Shown one piece after another: positions 1 through 8,261 of a stretch of 64,000 nucleotides of DNA. Position numbers and translations under genes: made by a program. The notes below the pieces were generated by a model. It was not told the origin of the DNA. It searched no databases and saw nothing but the letters and a program-made list of their open reading frames with translations. Location: positions 114,994 to 178,993 of the forward strand of contig NZ_LMFI01000014.1 of NCBI RefSeq assembly GCF_001426745.1, in the 5' to 3' direction. Positions within the stretch are counted from its first letter, which is position 1, and each line of letters opens with the position of its first letter. The stretch comes from Nocardioides sp. Root140. Its GTDB lineage: Bacteria; Actinomycetota; Actinomycetes; Propionibacteriales; Nocardioidaceae.

Positions 1-365
1 ATCGCGTTGCGGTAGTACGGCGACGCATCCTCCCCGGTGACCACGTAGGAGATGCGGACGTCACTGTTGCCCAGCACCAGGCGTCGCCCGGTCACCGCGT
101 CGCCGTTCTCACCGGCCACGAACAGCGTGTGCAGGCGCAGGTGCCGCGCCTTGAGCGGGTGGTTCGGAGTGGTGGAGAGGTCGGGCAGCTCCCAGATCTG
201 GGAGTCGACGAGCGCCGACGGCACACCGCGGTGGTAGAGCAACGACGAGTCGGAGCTGAAGCCTTCCTCCCCCATCAGCTCCTCGTAGAAGAGGTTCCCG
301 GCAGCGTCACGATGCTGGGTGTGCCGCTTCGAGGGGATCTCGCCGAGGCTCCGGTAGTAGGCCAT
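1..365 (-). CDS. hmgA: Homogentisate 1,2-dioxygenase, N-terminal part (runs off the window edge)
   Basis: Only the first 121 codons lie in the window; the rest continues beyond position 1. The family opens the ring of homogentisate to maleylacetoacetate in tyrosine and phenylalanine degradation, using Fe(II) and O2 in the cytoplasm. Translation from the ATG at 365 begins MAYYRSLGEIPSKRHTQ, followed by LMGEEGFSSDSSLLYH. Both match the well-conserved start of bacterial homogentisate dioxygenases, which normally have about 390-440 residues. The iron ligands lie in the missing C-terminal part and cannot be checked. A palindromic operator sits 20 bp upstream. The ABC genes on the same strand end at 485, so hmgA probably has its own promoter. 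Confidence 0.9.
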   Translation of the reverse strand, partial: MAYYRSLGEIPSKRHTQHRDAAGNLFYEELMGEEGFSSDSSLLYHRGVPSALVDSQIWELPDLSTTPNHPLKARHLRLHTLFVAGENGDAVTGRRLVLGNSDVRISYVVTGEDASPYYRNA

Positions 366-372
366 GCTGAAC

Positions 373-410
373 TCCGAATGGTCGATATTCGGACGTTTGC
401 GTCCGAATAT
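373..410. promoter_or_regulatory. Palindromic operator upstream of hmgA
   Basis: A perfect inverted repeat occupies 385-410: 11-bp arms ATATTCGGACG and CGTCCGAATAT around a 4-nt spacer. A third half-site TCCGAAT lies at 373-379, giving three alternating half-sites (373, 387, 402) with 14-15 bp pitch. It lies 8-45 bp before the hmgA start, where a repressor would block transcription. The cognate regulator is not visible in the window; MarR or IclR families are typical for this pathway (inference). Confidence 0.7.
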
Positions 411-484
411 GAATCTTCCTCCGGCACGCTGCGACCTGTCAACGCTGGCGCACGGCGCTGTCGGGAAAACGTCGTCGCAGACCC

Positions 485-1252
485 TCAGGTCTCGTCGTTG
501 AGCCGCAGGGTCTGCAGCCGACGCCCGGCGTACACCGTCGCGGCGACGGTGACGACCACGAGCAGGGTCAGGCCGGTGCCGAGGCCGACGGCAGCGTCGA
601 CGCCCAGCCGGGACGCGTCGTCGCCGAGAAGGCGCTCCACCACCGCGAGGGACCACTGCTGGATGCTCAGCGCCTGCGCGCCGGGCACCAACCCACCGAC
701 CAGTGACTCCCAGATCAAGGCGTAGATGAGGCCGAGCACGACCGCGTTCCGGCTGGCCACCGCGAGCAGCAGGAACACCGCCGCATAGGCCACACCCGCG
801 GCGAGCGCGCCCACGGTGAAGGCCACTGTGACCGCGCCGACCTCACCGGTCAGGACGACCCCGGCCACCGCCACCGGCAGCACGCCGAAGCCGACCACCA
901 CCCCGACGGCCACGACCAGCTTGGTCACGATGATCGAGTAGCGGTTCAGCGGCTTGGCCAGGAGGTAGACGATCGAGCCCTCGTCGATCTCGGGACCGAT
1001 CGCGCCGGTGCCGGCGATCAGGCCGAGCAGCGGCATCAGGATGGCGATCCCGAACGCGGCCAGCAGGTCCGGCGCCAGGCGTCCGGAGAGCTCACGCTCG
1101 ATGCCGGAGTCGATCCCGCCCAGCACACGCGCGAAGATGCACAGCGCCAGGAGCGCCAGCGGCAGCAGGGCGAGCACGAGGGTCCGCTTGCGGCCGAGCA
1201 GGCTTCGCCGGGTCAGGGAGGCGACGGTGCCGTTGAACGCGAGCCCGCTCAT
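485..1252 (-). CDS. ABC-2 type transporter permease
   Basis: A 255-residue integral membrane protein with about six hydrophobic segments. It resembles the ABC-2/NosY-like permeases that pair with a separate ATPase; the cytoplasmic stretch GPEIDEGSIVYLLAKPLNR is typical of this group. The chosen ATG at 1252 overlaps the stop codon of the upstream ATPase as ATGA, indicating translational coupling. An in-frame start at 1438 exists but would add 62 residues of non-homologous, Arg-rich sequence inside the ATPase gene. It is the last gene of a four-gene operon (ATPase, permease, ATPase, permease). The substrate is unknown. Confidence 0.85.
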   Translation of the reverse strand: MSGLAFNGTVASLTRRSLLGRKRTLVLALLPLALLALCIFARVLGGIDSGIERELSGRLAPDLLAAFGIAILMPLLGLIAGTGAIGPEIDEGSIVYLLAKPLNRYSIIVTKLVVAVGVVVGFGVLPVAVAGVVLTGEVGAVTVAFTVGALAAGVAYAAVFLLLAVASRNAVVLGLIYALIWESLVGGLVPGAQALSIQQWSLAVVERLLGDDASRLGVDAAVGLGTGLTLLVVVTVAATVYAGRRLQTLRLNDET

Positions 1253-2175
1253 CGCGACACCAGGTAGGAGAAGACGCTCTCCAGGGACTCGTCGGCCGGG
1301 TGCACCTCGAGCAGCCGGATGCCGTGGCGAGAGGCGAGCCGCGGCAGCGCGTGCACGAAGGCCGAGTAGTCGGTGGCCTGCACCTGTACGGCGCTGACGC
1401 CGTGCGGGTCGACGGACAGCTCGACCCCCGACGTGCACGGTTCGGCGATCATCGCCGACGCCAGGGCGCGGTCGTCGCTGGAGCGGATCGTGTATTGATG
1501 CGGCCGCTGGGTCATCAGCCGCCTGATCTCACGGAAGTCACCCGACGCGGCATGCCTCCCCGACACCATCACCTCGATCCGGGCCGCGATCTGCTCGACC
1601 TCCTCGAGGATGTGCGAGCTGAAGAGGATGGTGCGGCCCTGGTCGCCCAGCTCGTGCAGCAGCTCCATCAGGTGCATGCGCTGGCGCGGGTCCATGCCGT
1701 TGAACGGCTCGTCGAGCAGCAGCACCGTGGGCTCGTGCACGATCGCGGTCGCCATCTTGATCCGCTGCTTCATGCCCTTGGAGTAGGTGCGGATGTCACG
1801 GTCCTGTGCGTCGGCCATCTCCACGGTCGCGATCGCCTGCCGCGCGGCGGACTCGGGGTCGGGCAGCTGGTGCAGCTTGGCGTTGGCCAGCACGAAGTTC
1901 CAGCCGCTCACCGCGTCGTACATCTCCTCGCGCTCGGGCACGAGGCCGACCTCGCGGTAGATCTCCGGGTCACGGTAGAGCGGGCGCCCGTCGAGGGTGA
2001 CCGTGCCGGCCGAGGGCGCCAGGAAGCCGGCCATCATGTTGATCAGCGTCGACTTGCCTGCCCCGTTGGGGCCCAGCAGTCCGGTCACGCCGGTGTCGAG
2101 CCGCATCGTGACGTCGTTGACCGCGACCACGTTGCCGAACCAGCGGGAGACCTTGTCGAGCTCGACGACACTCAC
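1249..2175 (-). CDS. ABC transporter ATP-binding protein
   Basis: A 308-residue cytoplasmic nucleotide-binding subunit that powers the permease encoded directly downstream. Visible motifs in order are Walker A GPNGAGKS, the signature-like YSKGMKQR, Walker B VLLLDEP and the switch histidine in SSHILEEVE. The C-terminal ~90 residues are the variable domain seen in ABC-2 ATPases. The start is taken as the GTG at 2175, preceded by an AGAGGGG Shine-Dalgarno; a GTG 144 nt further upstream lies deep inside the neighbouring permease gene. The gap to the upstream permease is 13 bp. Substrate unknown. Confidence 0.88.
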   Translation of the reverse strand: MSVVELDKVSRWFGNVVAVNDVTMRLDTGVTGLLGPNGAGKSTLINMMAGFLAPSAGTVTLDGRPLYRDPEIYREVGLVPEREEMYDAVSGWNFVLANAKLHQLPDPESAARQAIATVEMADAQDRDIRTYSKGMKQRIKMATAIVHEPTVLLLDEPFNGMDPRQRMHLMELLHELGDQGRTILFSSHILEEVEQIAARIEVMVSGRHAASGDFREIRRLMTQRPHQYTIRSSDDRALASAMIAEPCTSGVELSVDPHGVSAVQVQATDYSAFVHALPRLASRHGIRLLEVHPADESLESVFSYLVSR

Positions 2176-2188
2176 GACCCAACCCCTC

Positions 2189-3079
2189 TCATGACAGGGC
2201 CTTCCGGTAGCGGGCCAGCAGCACGACGTAGCAGACCACGACCAAGAGCACGGCGACCGCGGTGAAGACCAGCGCACCGAGAGCGCCGGGCGGGCCCTCC
2301 CCGAACGACGAGTCCGCACCGAAGACGCCCGCGGTCACGCCGTCGACCAGCGGGTACGGCGACAGCAGCCCGGCGTACCCGGTGAACGTGTCGTTGCCCA
2401 GCTCGCCCGCCAGGGCACGGACGGTGGCCTGGATGCCGGACAGGACCAGGAGTACGCCGACCACCGCGGCGACCCCGACCCCGCGTCGTGGCGTCAGCGC
2501 GGCGATCACGAGGCCGATGCCGGCCAGCACGAACGCGAAGACCAGCACGCCGGCCATCGCCCGCAGGTAGTCGGGCAGCTGCTCGTCGAGGGGCAGCTTG
2601 GAGAGCAACGCACCGGCCAGCAGCAACGTGAGGGGCAGGCCCATCAGCACGACCAGCGCGGCGACCATGCCGGCGTACTTCGCCTGGACGTACTGGCTGC
2701 GGCTCAGCGGGCGCGAGAAGTAGAGCGGCGCCACCCGGAACCGCAGGTCGCGCGACATCACCACCGGCGACTGGGCGCCGAGGAACACCGTGACGACGAC
2801 CTGCAGCGTGACGACGTACTCGGTGTAGCCGAGCGGCAGGGTGTCGAAGCCGATGTAGCTGGTCACCACCGTGACCACCAGCGCCGGCAGCACCATCACG
2901 GCAAGCAGCAGCAGCGGCATCACCTTCGAGCGCGCGGACCGGCCCAGGCCGAAGGCGCCGCGCAGGGTCTCGAGGAAGAGCGCGCGACGGATGTACGCCG
3001 GGCCGAGCCGCGGGCCGTCGTAGTGCCGGTAGCCGATGTCGTGGATCGCGCCGGCCGGGCCCCTCTGCTGGTCAGTCAT
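2189..3079 (-). CDS. ABC-2 type transporter permease
   Basis: A 296-residue membrane subunit with a cytoplasmic N-terminus (IHDIGYRHYDGPRLG, a motif common in actinobacterial ABC-2 permeases) and about six transmembrane segments. The loop VAPLYFSRPLSRSQYVQAKY is typical of such permeases. The ATG at 3079 overlaps the end of the preceding ATPase gene by 8 bp, so the two are co-translated. It most likely pairs with that ATPase, but mixed pairing among the four subunits of this operon is possible. The transported substrate cannot be inferred. Confidence 0.87.
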   Translation of the reverse strand: MTDQQRGPAGAIHDIGYRHYDGPRLGPAYIRRALFLETLRGAFGLGRSARSKVMPLLLLAVMVLPALVVTVVTSYIGFDTLPLGYTEYVVTLQVVVTVFLGAQSPVVMSRDLRFRVAPLYFSRPLSRSQYVQAKYAGMVAALVVLMGLPLTLLLAGALLSKLPLDEQLPDYLRAMAGVLVFAFVLAGIGLVIAALTPRRGVGVAAVVGVLLVLSGIQATVRALAGELGNDTFTGYAGLLSPYPLVDGVTAGVFGADSSFGEGPPGALGALVFTAVAVLLVVVCYVVLLARYRKALS

Positions 3080-3983
3080 CGCGCGGGCCGGGGCTCGAAA
3101 AGATCTCGGTCATGTGATGGCGCTGGCGCTCGAGCCGGACCAGGCCCAGGTCGAGCTCGGCCACGACGTCGCGCACCAGGTCGTAGGCGGTGTCGTCGCC
3201 GACGTCCACGGTGAGCAGCTTCCCGTCGACCCGGGCGGCCACTCCCGCGTCGGCCAGCCGGGCCTGCAGGGCGGTCGGCTCGCCGTCGACCTCGACGGTC
3301 ACCATCGGTGTCTGGGCGGTGACCGACGCGGTGGTCGAGTGCCGCAGCAGGCGGCCGCCGTCGATCACGACCAGCCCGTCACAGACCCGTTCGAGCTCAC
3401 CGAGCAGGTGGGAGGTGACGATCACGGAGATGCCGAACTCGGTGCCGATGCGCTGGATCAGCGCGAGCATGTCGTCGCGTCCGGCCGGGTCGAGGCCGTT
3501 GGTCGGTTCGTCGAGCAACACCAGACTCGGGTCGTGCACCAGTGCCTGTGCGAGCTTGACCCGCTGCCGCATGCCGGTGGAGTAGCCGCCCATCGGCCGG
3601 TAGCGCTCCTCGTAGAGCCCGACGTGGCGCAGGATGTCGGCAGCCCTCTCACGCGCTGCCGTGGTGGGCAGGCCCGACATGCGGCCCATGTGCACGACGA
3701 ACTCCGTGGCCGACACGTCGGGTGGCAGGCAGTCGTGCTCGGGCATGTAGCCGACCAGCTCGCGGATCGCGGGCCCGTCCGTCGTCACGTCGAGACCGAG
3801 CACGTGCGCCGAACCCTTGGTCGCTGGCAGCAGTCCGAGCAGGATCTTGAGCAGCGTGGACTTTCCGGCACCGTTGGCCCCGACCAGCCCGGTCACGCCG
3901 GTCGACACGTCGATGCTCAGGGCGCTGACCGCCGTGACCTGTCCGAACTGCATGGTCAGGTCGTGGGTCTGGATCAGCATCAC
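3072..3983 (-). CDS. ABC transporter ATP-binding protein, first gene of the exporter operon
   Basis: A 303-residue ATPase with Walker A (GANGAGKS), signature region YSTGMRQRVKLAQ, Walker B (VLLDEPTNGLDP) and the H-switch in TSHLLGELE. The C-terminal region is the usual small accessory domain of drug/ABC-2 type ATPases. The start ATG at 3983 begins MMLIQTHDLTMQFGQ. On the minus strand a TAAGGT element at 4020-4025 could be the -10 box of the operon. The four genes overlap or nearly touch, so they form one transcription unit of two tandem ATPase/permease pairs. Confidence 0.88.
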   Translation of the reverse strand: MMLIQTHDLTMQFGQVTAVSALSIDVSTGVTGLVGANGAGKSTLLKILLGLLPATKGSAHVLGLDVTTDGPAIRELVGYMPEHDCLPPDVSATEFVVHMGRMSGLPTTAARERAADILRHVGLYEERYRPMGGYSTGMRQRVKLAQALVHDPSLVLLDEPTNGLDPAGRDDMLALIQRIGTEFGISVIVTSHLLGELERVCDGLVVIDGGRLLRHSTTASVTAQTPMVTVEVDGEPTALQARLADAGVAARVDGKLLTVDVGDDTAYDLVRDVVAELDLGLVRLERQRHHMTEIFSSPGPRDD

Positions 3984-4089
3984 GATGCCCCCTCCGGTCC
4001 CGGCTCGCGCCGCCCCTTACACCTTAGGGGCCGGAGGAAATCAGGCCTCGCCAGTTCTGGGGAACTCTCGCCGTTCGACACCAGCTCGG

Positions 4090-5544
4090 TCAGGCCGCGG
4101 CGTGCTCGATGCTCTCCTCAGCCCGGCGGCTGGCGCCAGTGGGGATGGACAGGGCGATCAGCGCGGCCACGAGCGCCACACCGGCACCCATCAGCAACCC
4201 AACCCGGAGGCCGTTCTCGGTGGGCAGCGACACGGGTCCGAAGTCCGTGCTCATCTGGGCGAGCACGACGCCGACGACGGCCGCGCTCACCGACGTACCG
4301 ACCGAGCGCATCAGCGTGTTGAAGCTGTTCGCCGAGCCCGTCTCCGACAACGGGACCGAGCCCATGATCAGGGCGGGCATCGCGCCGTACGCCAGGCCGA
4401 CGCCGGTGCTGCAGATGCAGACCGCGACCATCACGCCCCACGTCGACCCCATCAGGAGTACGGCGGAGAAGTAGCCGACCGAGACGATGAACGCACCCAG
4501 CGCGAGAGTCACCTTCGGACCGCGCAGATGGGAGAGCTTGGCGCCCATCGGCGAGACCAGCATCATCACCAGTCCGCCGGGCATCATCCAGAGGCCCATC
4601 TCGAACATCGACTGGCCGAGGCCGTAGCCGGTCTCGGTCGGAATCTGCAGCAGCTGCGGCAGGATCAGCATCTGCGAGTACATCGCGAAGCCGATGACCA
4701 GCGACGCCGCGTTGGTGAGCAGCACGACCGGGCGCGCGGTGACCCGGAGGTCGACCAGCGGGTCGGTGGTGCGCAGCTCGAACCAGCCCCAGGCCAGGAA
4801 GGCCACCACCGAGACCACGAGCAGGCCGACGGTGAGGCCGCTGCCCCAGCCCCAGTCGGCGCCCTTGGAGACGCCGAGCAGCAGGCAGACCAGGCCGATG
4901 CCGAGCCCGACGGCGCCGACGTAGTCGAAGCGGGCACCGATCGCGGTGATCGGGGTGTGCGGCACGAGCGTGACGATCAGCACCGAGATCAGCGCGGCGA
5001 GGGCGGCCGAACCCCAGAAGAGGACCCGCCAGCTGGTGTGCTCCGCGACGCCGGCGGCGATCGGCAGGCCGAGGGCGCCGCCGACACCGAGGGAGGCGCT
5101 CATCAGGGCGATCGCGGTGCCGAGGCGCTCGGGCGGCAGGACGTCGCGCATCGCGCTGATGCCGAGCGGGATCAGTCCCATGCCGGCCCCTTGCAGGCAG
5201 CGGCCGATGATCATCGGCGCCACCGAGGAGGCGAGCGCACACACGACCGAACCGACGATCAGGGCGAAGGAGCAGAGCAGCATCATCCGCCGCTTGCCGA
5301 AGAGGTCGCCCAGTCGGCCGCTGACCGGCGTCAGCACGGACGCGGTCAGCAGCGTCGCGGTGATCACCCAGGACGCGTTGGAAGCCGACGTGTCCAGCAA
5401 CCTGGGCAGGTCACCGATCAGTGGCACGACGAGGGTCTGCATGAGGGCGGCGGTGATGCCAGCCACCGACAGCACGAAGACGATGGCGCCGGAGTGGACC
5501 GGTGGTGTGGAGGTCTGCTCGTCGGCAGCAAGGGTCGTGGACAT
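4090..5544 (-). CDS. MFS drug efflux transporter, DHA2 (14-TM) type
   Basis: A 484-residue major facilitator with about 14 hydrophobic segments, the layout of the QacA/EmrB group of proton-coupled drug exporters. Between TM2 and TM3 it has the loop GRLGDLFGKRRMM, the MFS motif A, and further on GMGLIPLGISAMRD. The start ATG at 5544 (MSTTLAADEQ) is preferred over an in-frame ATG 36 nt upstream, because that one lies inside the palindromic operator. The gene is transcribed divergently from a MarR regulator, a common arrangement for inducible multidrug pumps. The real substrate is unknown. Confidence 0.88.
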   Translation of the reverse strand: MSTTLAADEQTSTPPVHSGAIVFVLSVAGITAALMQTLVVPLIGDLPRLLDTSASNASWVITATLLTASVLTPVSGRLGDLFGKRRMMLLCSFALIVGSVVCALASSVAPMIIGRCLQGAGMGLIPLGISAMRDVLPPERLGTAIALMSASLGVGGALGLPIAAGVAEHTSWRVLFWGSAALAALISVLIVTLVPHTPITAIGARFDYVGAVGLGIGLVCLLLGVSKGADWGWGSGLTVGLLVVSVVAFLAWGWFELRTTDPLVDLRVTARPVVLLTNAASLVIGFAMYSQMLILPQLLQIPTETGYGLGQSMFEMGLWMMPGGLVMMLVSPMGAKLSHLRGPKVTLALGAFIVSVGYFSAVLLMGSTWGVMVAVCICSTGVGLAYGAMPALIMGSVPLSETGSANSFNTLMRSVGTSVSAAVVGVVLAQMSTDFGPVSLPTENGLRVGLLMGAGVALVAALIALSIPTGASRRAEESIEHAAA

Positions 5545-5556
5545 GACTTGTATCCT

Positions 5557-5587
5557 ACACACGATGTGCATGATGCACATGTTGTGT
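5557..5587. promoter_or_regulatory. Palindromic operator between MFS pump and marR
   Basis: A perfect inverted repeat ATGTGCA-TGA-TGCACAT (5564-5580) is extended by outer arms ACACA and TGTGT, giving a 31-bp near-palindrome. It lies 12 bp before the MFS start and 81 bp before the MarR start. A MarR dimer bound here could repress both genes. The site is seen directly; its assignment to this MarR protein is inference. Confidence 0.65.
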
Positions 5588-5668
5588 GCGTTACACTTTC
5601 GACGGAGGCTCCACTGCCCCTTGGGTGGACCGGACGTCTCGGAGGATCAGTTCCGCCAAGGAGGACAC

Positions 5669-6121
5669 GTGGGCGATCGGCTCAAGGACATCGAGCGCGA
5701 GGCACTGCTGCTCGGCAGGTACCTCTCCCCCGTGCGTCACGACGAGACCGGCCGCAAGCGGCTCGACCGCAGCGCCTACACGTTGCTGACCCGGCTGCAC
5801 GCCCAGGGACCGATGTCGATCGGCCAGCTCACCGAGGCGTTCAGCCTCGACGCCTCCACCCTGAACCGGCAGACCGCCGCGATGATGCGCAACGGCCTCG
5901 TCGAGCGGATCCCCGACCCCGACGGCGGCCTGGCCCGCAAGTTCCTGGTCACCAAGGCGGGGCGCGACCAGCTCCTCGCCGACCGGCGCGCCAACATCCG
6001 CGGCCTGCGCCGGGTGCTCGAGGACTGGCCGGAGGAGGACGTCGCCACGTTGGCCGACCTGCTGCGCCGCTTCAACGGGGAGATCGAGGCGCGCGACGGT
6101 CGGCCCTGGCCGCGCCGCTGA
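5669..6121 (+). CDS. MarR family transcriptional regulator
   Basis: A 150-residue winged-helix repressor. The recognition region MSIGQLTEAFSLDASTLNRQTAAMMRNGLVERIPDPDGGLARKF shows the MarR helix-turn-helix and the beta-wing with its DPDGG loop. The start is the GTG at 5669, chosen for the AAGGAGGA Shine-Dalgarno at 5657-5664; there is no ATG in a suitable position. It is divergent from the MFS exporter with a palindrome between them, so it probably represses the pump and itself until a ligand binds. The ligand is unknown. Confidence 0.88.
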   Translation: MGDRLKDIEREALLLGRYLSPVRHDETGRKRLDRSAYTLLTRLHAQGPMSIGQLTEAFSLDASTLNRQTAAMMRNGLVERIPDPDGGLARKFLVTKAGRDQLLADRRANIRGLRRVLEDWPEEDVATLADLLRRFNGEIEARDGRPWPRR

Positions 6122-6146
6122 TCACTCCCCCTGTTGAATGGTCCGC

Positions 6147-6962
6147 ATGGTCGAACTCGTCGCGGACTGCGGCAGCTGCGCGGGGCTGTGCTGCGTGGCC
6201 CTGCCATTCACCCGCTCGGCGGACTTCGCTTTCAGCAAGGAGGGCGGCGAGCCCTGCCGTAACCTCGACTCCGGCTTCGGCTGCTCGGTCCATGACCGGT
6301 TGCGGCCGCTGGGCATGGTCGGCTGCACGACGTACGACTGCTTCGGCGCGGGCCAGGCCGTCACCCAGCGCCTGTACGACGGGCAGACCTGGCGGTCCCA
6401 CCCCGAGCAGTCCCGCGACATGTTCGAGGTGTTCGGCAGCATGCGCCGGCTGCACGAGATGTTGTTCTACCTGGGCGATGCGCTCGGCGCACTGTCCGAC
6501 GACACCGCCACCACCGACCTGCGCGCACGACTGACCGCGATGGTGGCGACCACCGAGGCGCTCACCCACGGCACGCCGTACGACGTCCTCGGGGTGGACG
6601 TCGACGCGCACCGGCTCGAGGTCGCTCCCCTGCTCCGGGAGGCCAGCGACTCGGCCCGCGGGCAGCATGCCCGGGGTGCCGACCACGCCCGGGTGCGTCG
6701 GGACGACCTGGCCGGTCAGGACCTGGCCGGCCTCGACCTCCGGGCCACAGACCTGCGCGGCAAGCTGATGATCGGAGCCGACCTGCGCGGGTCCGACCTA
6801 CGTGGAGCCGACCTGCTCGGCGCCGACCTGCGTGGCACCGACGTGGCCGGTGCCGACCTGAGAGACGCCCTGTTCCTCACGCAGATGCAGGTCAACGCCG
6901 CACGCGGCGACGCCGCCACGCGATTCAGCGAAGCGCTCACCCGACCGTCGCACTGGTCCTGA
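6147..6962 (+). CDS. Cys-cluster (YkgJ-like) and pentapeptide-repeat protein
   Basis: A 271-residue soluble protein of unknown function. Residues 8-16 hold C-x2-C-x3-C-C (CGSCAGLCC), followed by at least four more cysteines in the first ~70 residues. This resembles the zinc/iron-chelating YkgJ type (inference). The middle is helical. The C-terminal third contains about a dozen A(D/N)LxG-type pentapeptides (DLRGSDLRGADLLGADLRG), which would form a right-handed quadrilateral helix. No Shine-Dalgarno is seen; TTGAAT at 6134-6139 lies 7 nt before the ATG at 6147, suggesting a leaderless start. An in-frame ATG at 6138 is the alternative. Confidence 0.75.
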   Translation: MVELVADCGSCAGLCCVALPFTRSADFAFSKEGGEPCRNLDSGFGCSVHDRLRPLGMVGCTTYDCFGAGQAVTQRLYDGQTWRSHPEQSRDMFEVFGSMRRLHEMLFYLGDALGALSDDTATTDLRARLTAMVATTEALTHGTPYDVLGVDVDAHRLEVAPLLREASDSARGQHARGADHARVRRDDLAGQDLAGLDLRATDLRGKLMIGADLRGSDLRGADLLGADLRGTDVAGADLRDALFLTQMQVNAARGDAATRFSEALTRPSHWS

Positions 6963-6973
6963 CCGGGCTCTCA

Positions 6974-7001
6974 GGAACCTCTCAATTCGGCTCCGTACGG
7001 T
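6974..7001 (+). promoter_or_regulatory. Possible promoter for the DoxX gene
   Basis: A TACGGT -10-like hexamer lies at 6996-7001, 38 nt before the DoxX start. A GGAACC at 6974-6979 resembles an ECF sigma -35 box, but its spacing to the nearest CGT (14 bp) is shorter than usual, so the sigma class is uncertain. Confidence 0.3.
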
Positions 7002-7038
7002 GATCGTTCAATTGTCAATCACCTCGGAGGTAGACCGC

Positions 7039-7500
7039 ATGAAGTTCCCACTCGGGACCCGTTCCACCACTCCCGGCCAGGACGCCGTCCTGCTGCTCGT
7101 GAGATTCGTCCTGGGGACGGTGATGGTCGCGCACGGCTGGCAGAAGCTCGACCAGCAAGGGCTCGCCGGCACGGCCGACGGCTTCGCGGCGATGGGGATT
7201 CCCTTCGCGAGTGCGGCGGCAGCCTTCGCCATCGCCCTCGAGATCGGCGGCGGTGTCCTGATTGCCCTGGGGGCACTCACCCCGGTGATCGGCGCGCTGT
7301 GGGCGCTTCACATGGCCGGCGCCTGGTGGTTCGTGCACCGGGACGCCTTCTTCGCGGCCGAGGGCGGCTACGAGCTGGTGCTGGTGCTCGGCGTGCTGGG
7401 GCTCCTGCTGGCCGGAATGGGAGCCGGACGCCTGTCGGTCGACGGCCTGCTCACGCGTCGACGGCCGGTCGACCGCCAGCCGGAGCTGCGCGCGAGCTGA
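7039..7500 (+). CDS. DoxX family membrane protein
   Basis: A 153-residue protein with four predicted transmembrane helices. It shows the DoxX-family pattern: LLLVRFVLGTVMVAHGWQKL in helix 1, then EIGGGVLIALGALTPVIG in the middle. DoxX-like proteins sit in the cytoplasmic membrane and have been linked to redox or thiol stress in actinobacteria (family knowledge); no specific activity can be given here. The ATG at 7039 follows a CGGAGG Shine-Dalgarno at 7025-7030. It converges with the SatD-associated gene, with 26 bp between the stop codons. Confidence 0.82.
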   Translation: MKFPLGTRSTTPGQDAVLLLVRFVLGTVMVAHGWQKLDQQGLAGTADGFAAMGIPFASAAAAFAIALEIGGGVLIALGALTPVIGALWALHMAGAWWFVHRDAFFAAEGGYELVLVLGVLGLLLAGMGAGRLSVDGLLTRRRPVDRQPELRAS

Positions 7501-7526
7501 GCCGTCACCGGTGCACCGTCGGCGGG

Positions 7527-8261
7527 TCACCGGGCCAGCAGCACCAGAGCGGCCAGCGCCACCAGCCAGCTCGCGAAGCTGCCGACCAGGAAGTACTCGG
7601 TGAGCTGGTGGATGCGCACCTGGTCCTTGCGGGAGGAGAGCTCGGGGAAGCGCAGCAGCCCCTTCGCGGCCACCACGATGCTGGCCGCGGTGACCTGCCC
7701 GGCCAGACCGAGGGAGAGGATGAACACCCTCTCCATCGGGCCGAGCAGGCGGCCACCCTTGAGCTGCACCTCCGGGTCGGACGCGGTGCCGTGCTTGGCC
7801 GGGTTCAGGGTGCCGGTCACCGCGAGGACGAGGCGGACCAGCACGTTGCCGGTGCTCAGCTGCACGCCCAGGGCGCCGAGCAGCAGCAGCGCCCGGTCGG
7901 CGTCCATGCCGGCCAGCAACGGCAGGCGTACGTCGTCCAGCCAGCGCTGCAGCAGCCCGCCGGCCTCACCGGCCAGGCCGGAGAAGAGGATCGCGGCGGC
8001 CAGCGCACCACCGAGCACGAGCAGCGGCACCGCTGGTCGGCCGCGACCGAAGCCGAGGGTGACCGTGCGGCCCCAGGCCAGCACGACTCCCGCGATGACC
8101 ACCAGCGCGACCAGGTCGAGTGCTGAGGTGAGCCCGGCGACGAGTCCGAGGACGACCACCGCGAGGGCGCCGAGGCCTTCGGGCAGCCAGGCCCGCGGGC
8201 GGATCGAGAAGGACAGGTCCGTGAGCGCCACTCCGATGAGCAGCAGTCCCAACCAGCTCAC
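7527..8261 (-). CDS. SatD-associated integral membrane protein
   Basis: A 244-residue membrane protein with about seven hydrophobic segments. The C-terminal block VFILSLGLAGQVTAASIVVAAKGLLRFPEL followed by TEYFLVGSFASW recurs in membrane proteins encoded next to SatD proteins (from memory). Its ATG at 8261 overlaps the satD-like stop codon as ATGA, so the two are translationally coupled and probably act together. No enzymatic motif is visible and the biochemical role is unknown. Confidence 0.7.
   Translation of the reverse strand: MSWLGLLLIGVALTDLSFSIRPRAWLPEGLGALAVVVLGLVAGLTSALDLVALVVIAGVVLAWGRTVTLGFGRGRPAVPLLVLGGALAAAILFSGLAGEAGGLLQRWLDDVRLPLLAGMDADRALLLLGALGVQLSTGNVLVRLVLAVTGTLNPAKHGTASDPEVQLKGGRLLGPMERVFILSLGLAGQVTAASIVVAAKGLLRFPELSSRKDQVRIHQLTEYFLVGSFASWLVALAALVLLAR

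Noticed and set aside
3984..4089. GCCCCT...AGGGGC short inverted repeat before the ABC operon as an operator
   Set aside because: Arms of 6 bp of pure G/C sequence are expected by chance in such GC-rich DNA; only the TAAGGT -10-like element was noted.
3817..6534. A 905-codon plus-strand frame across the MFS gene and MarR gene
   Set aside because: It runs through two well-supported genes and a palindromic operator and is rich in Arg, His, Gln and Asp as expected for an antisense shadow.
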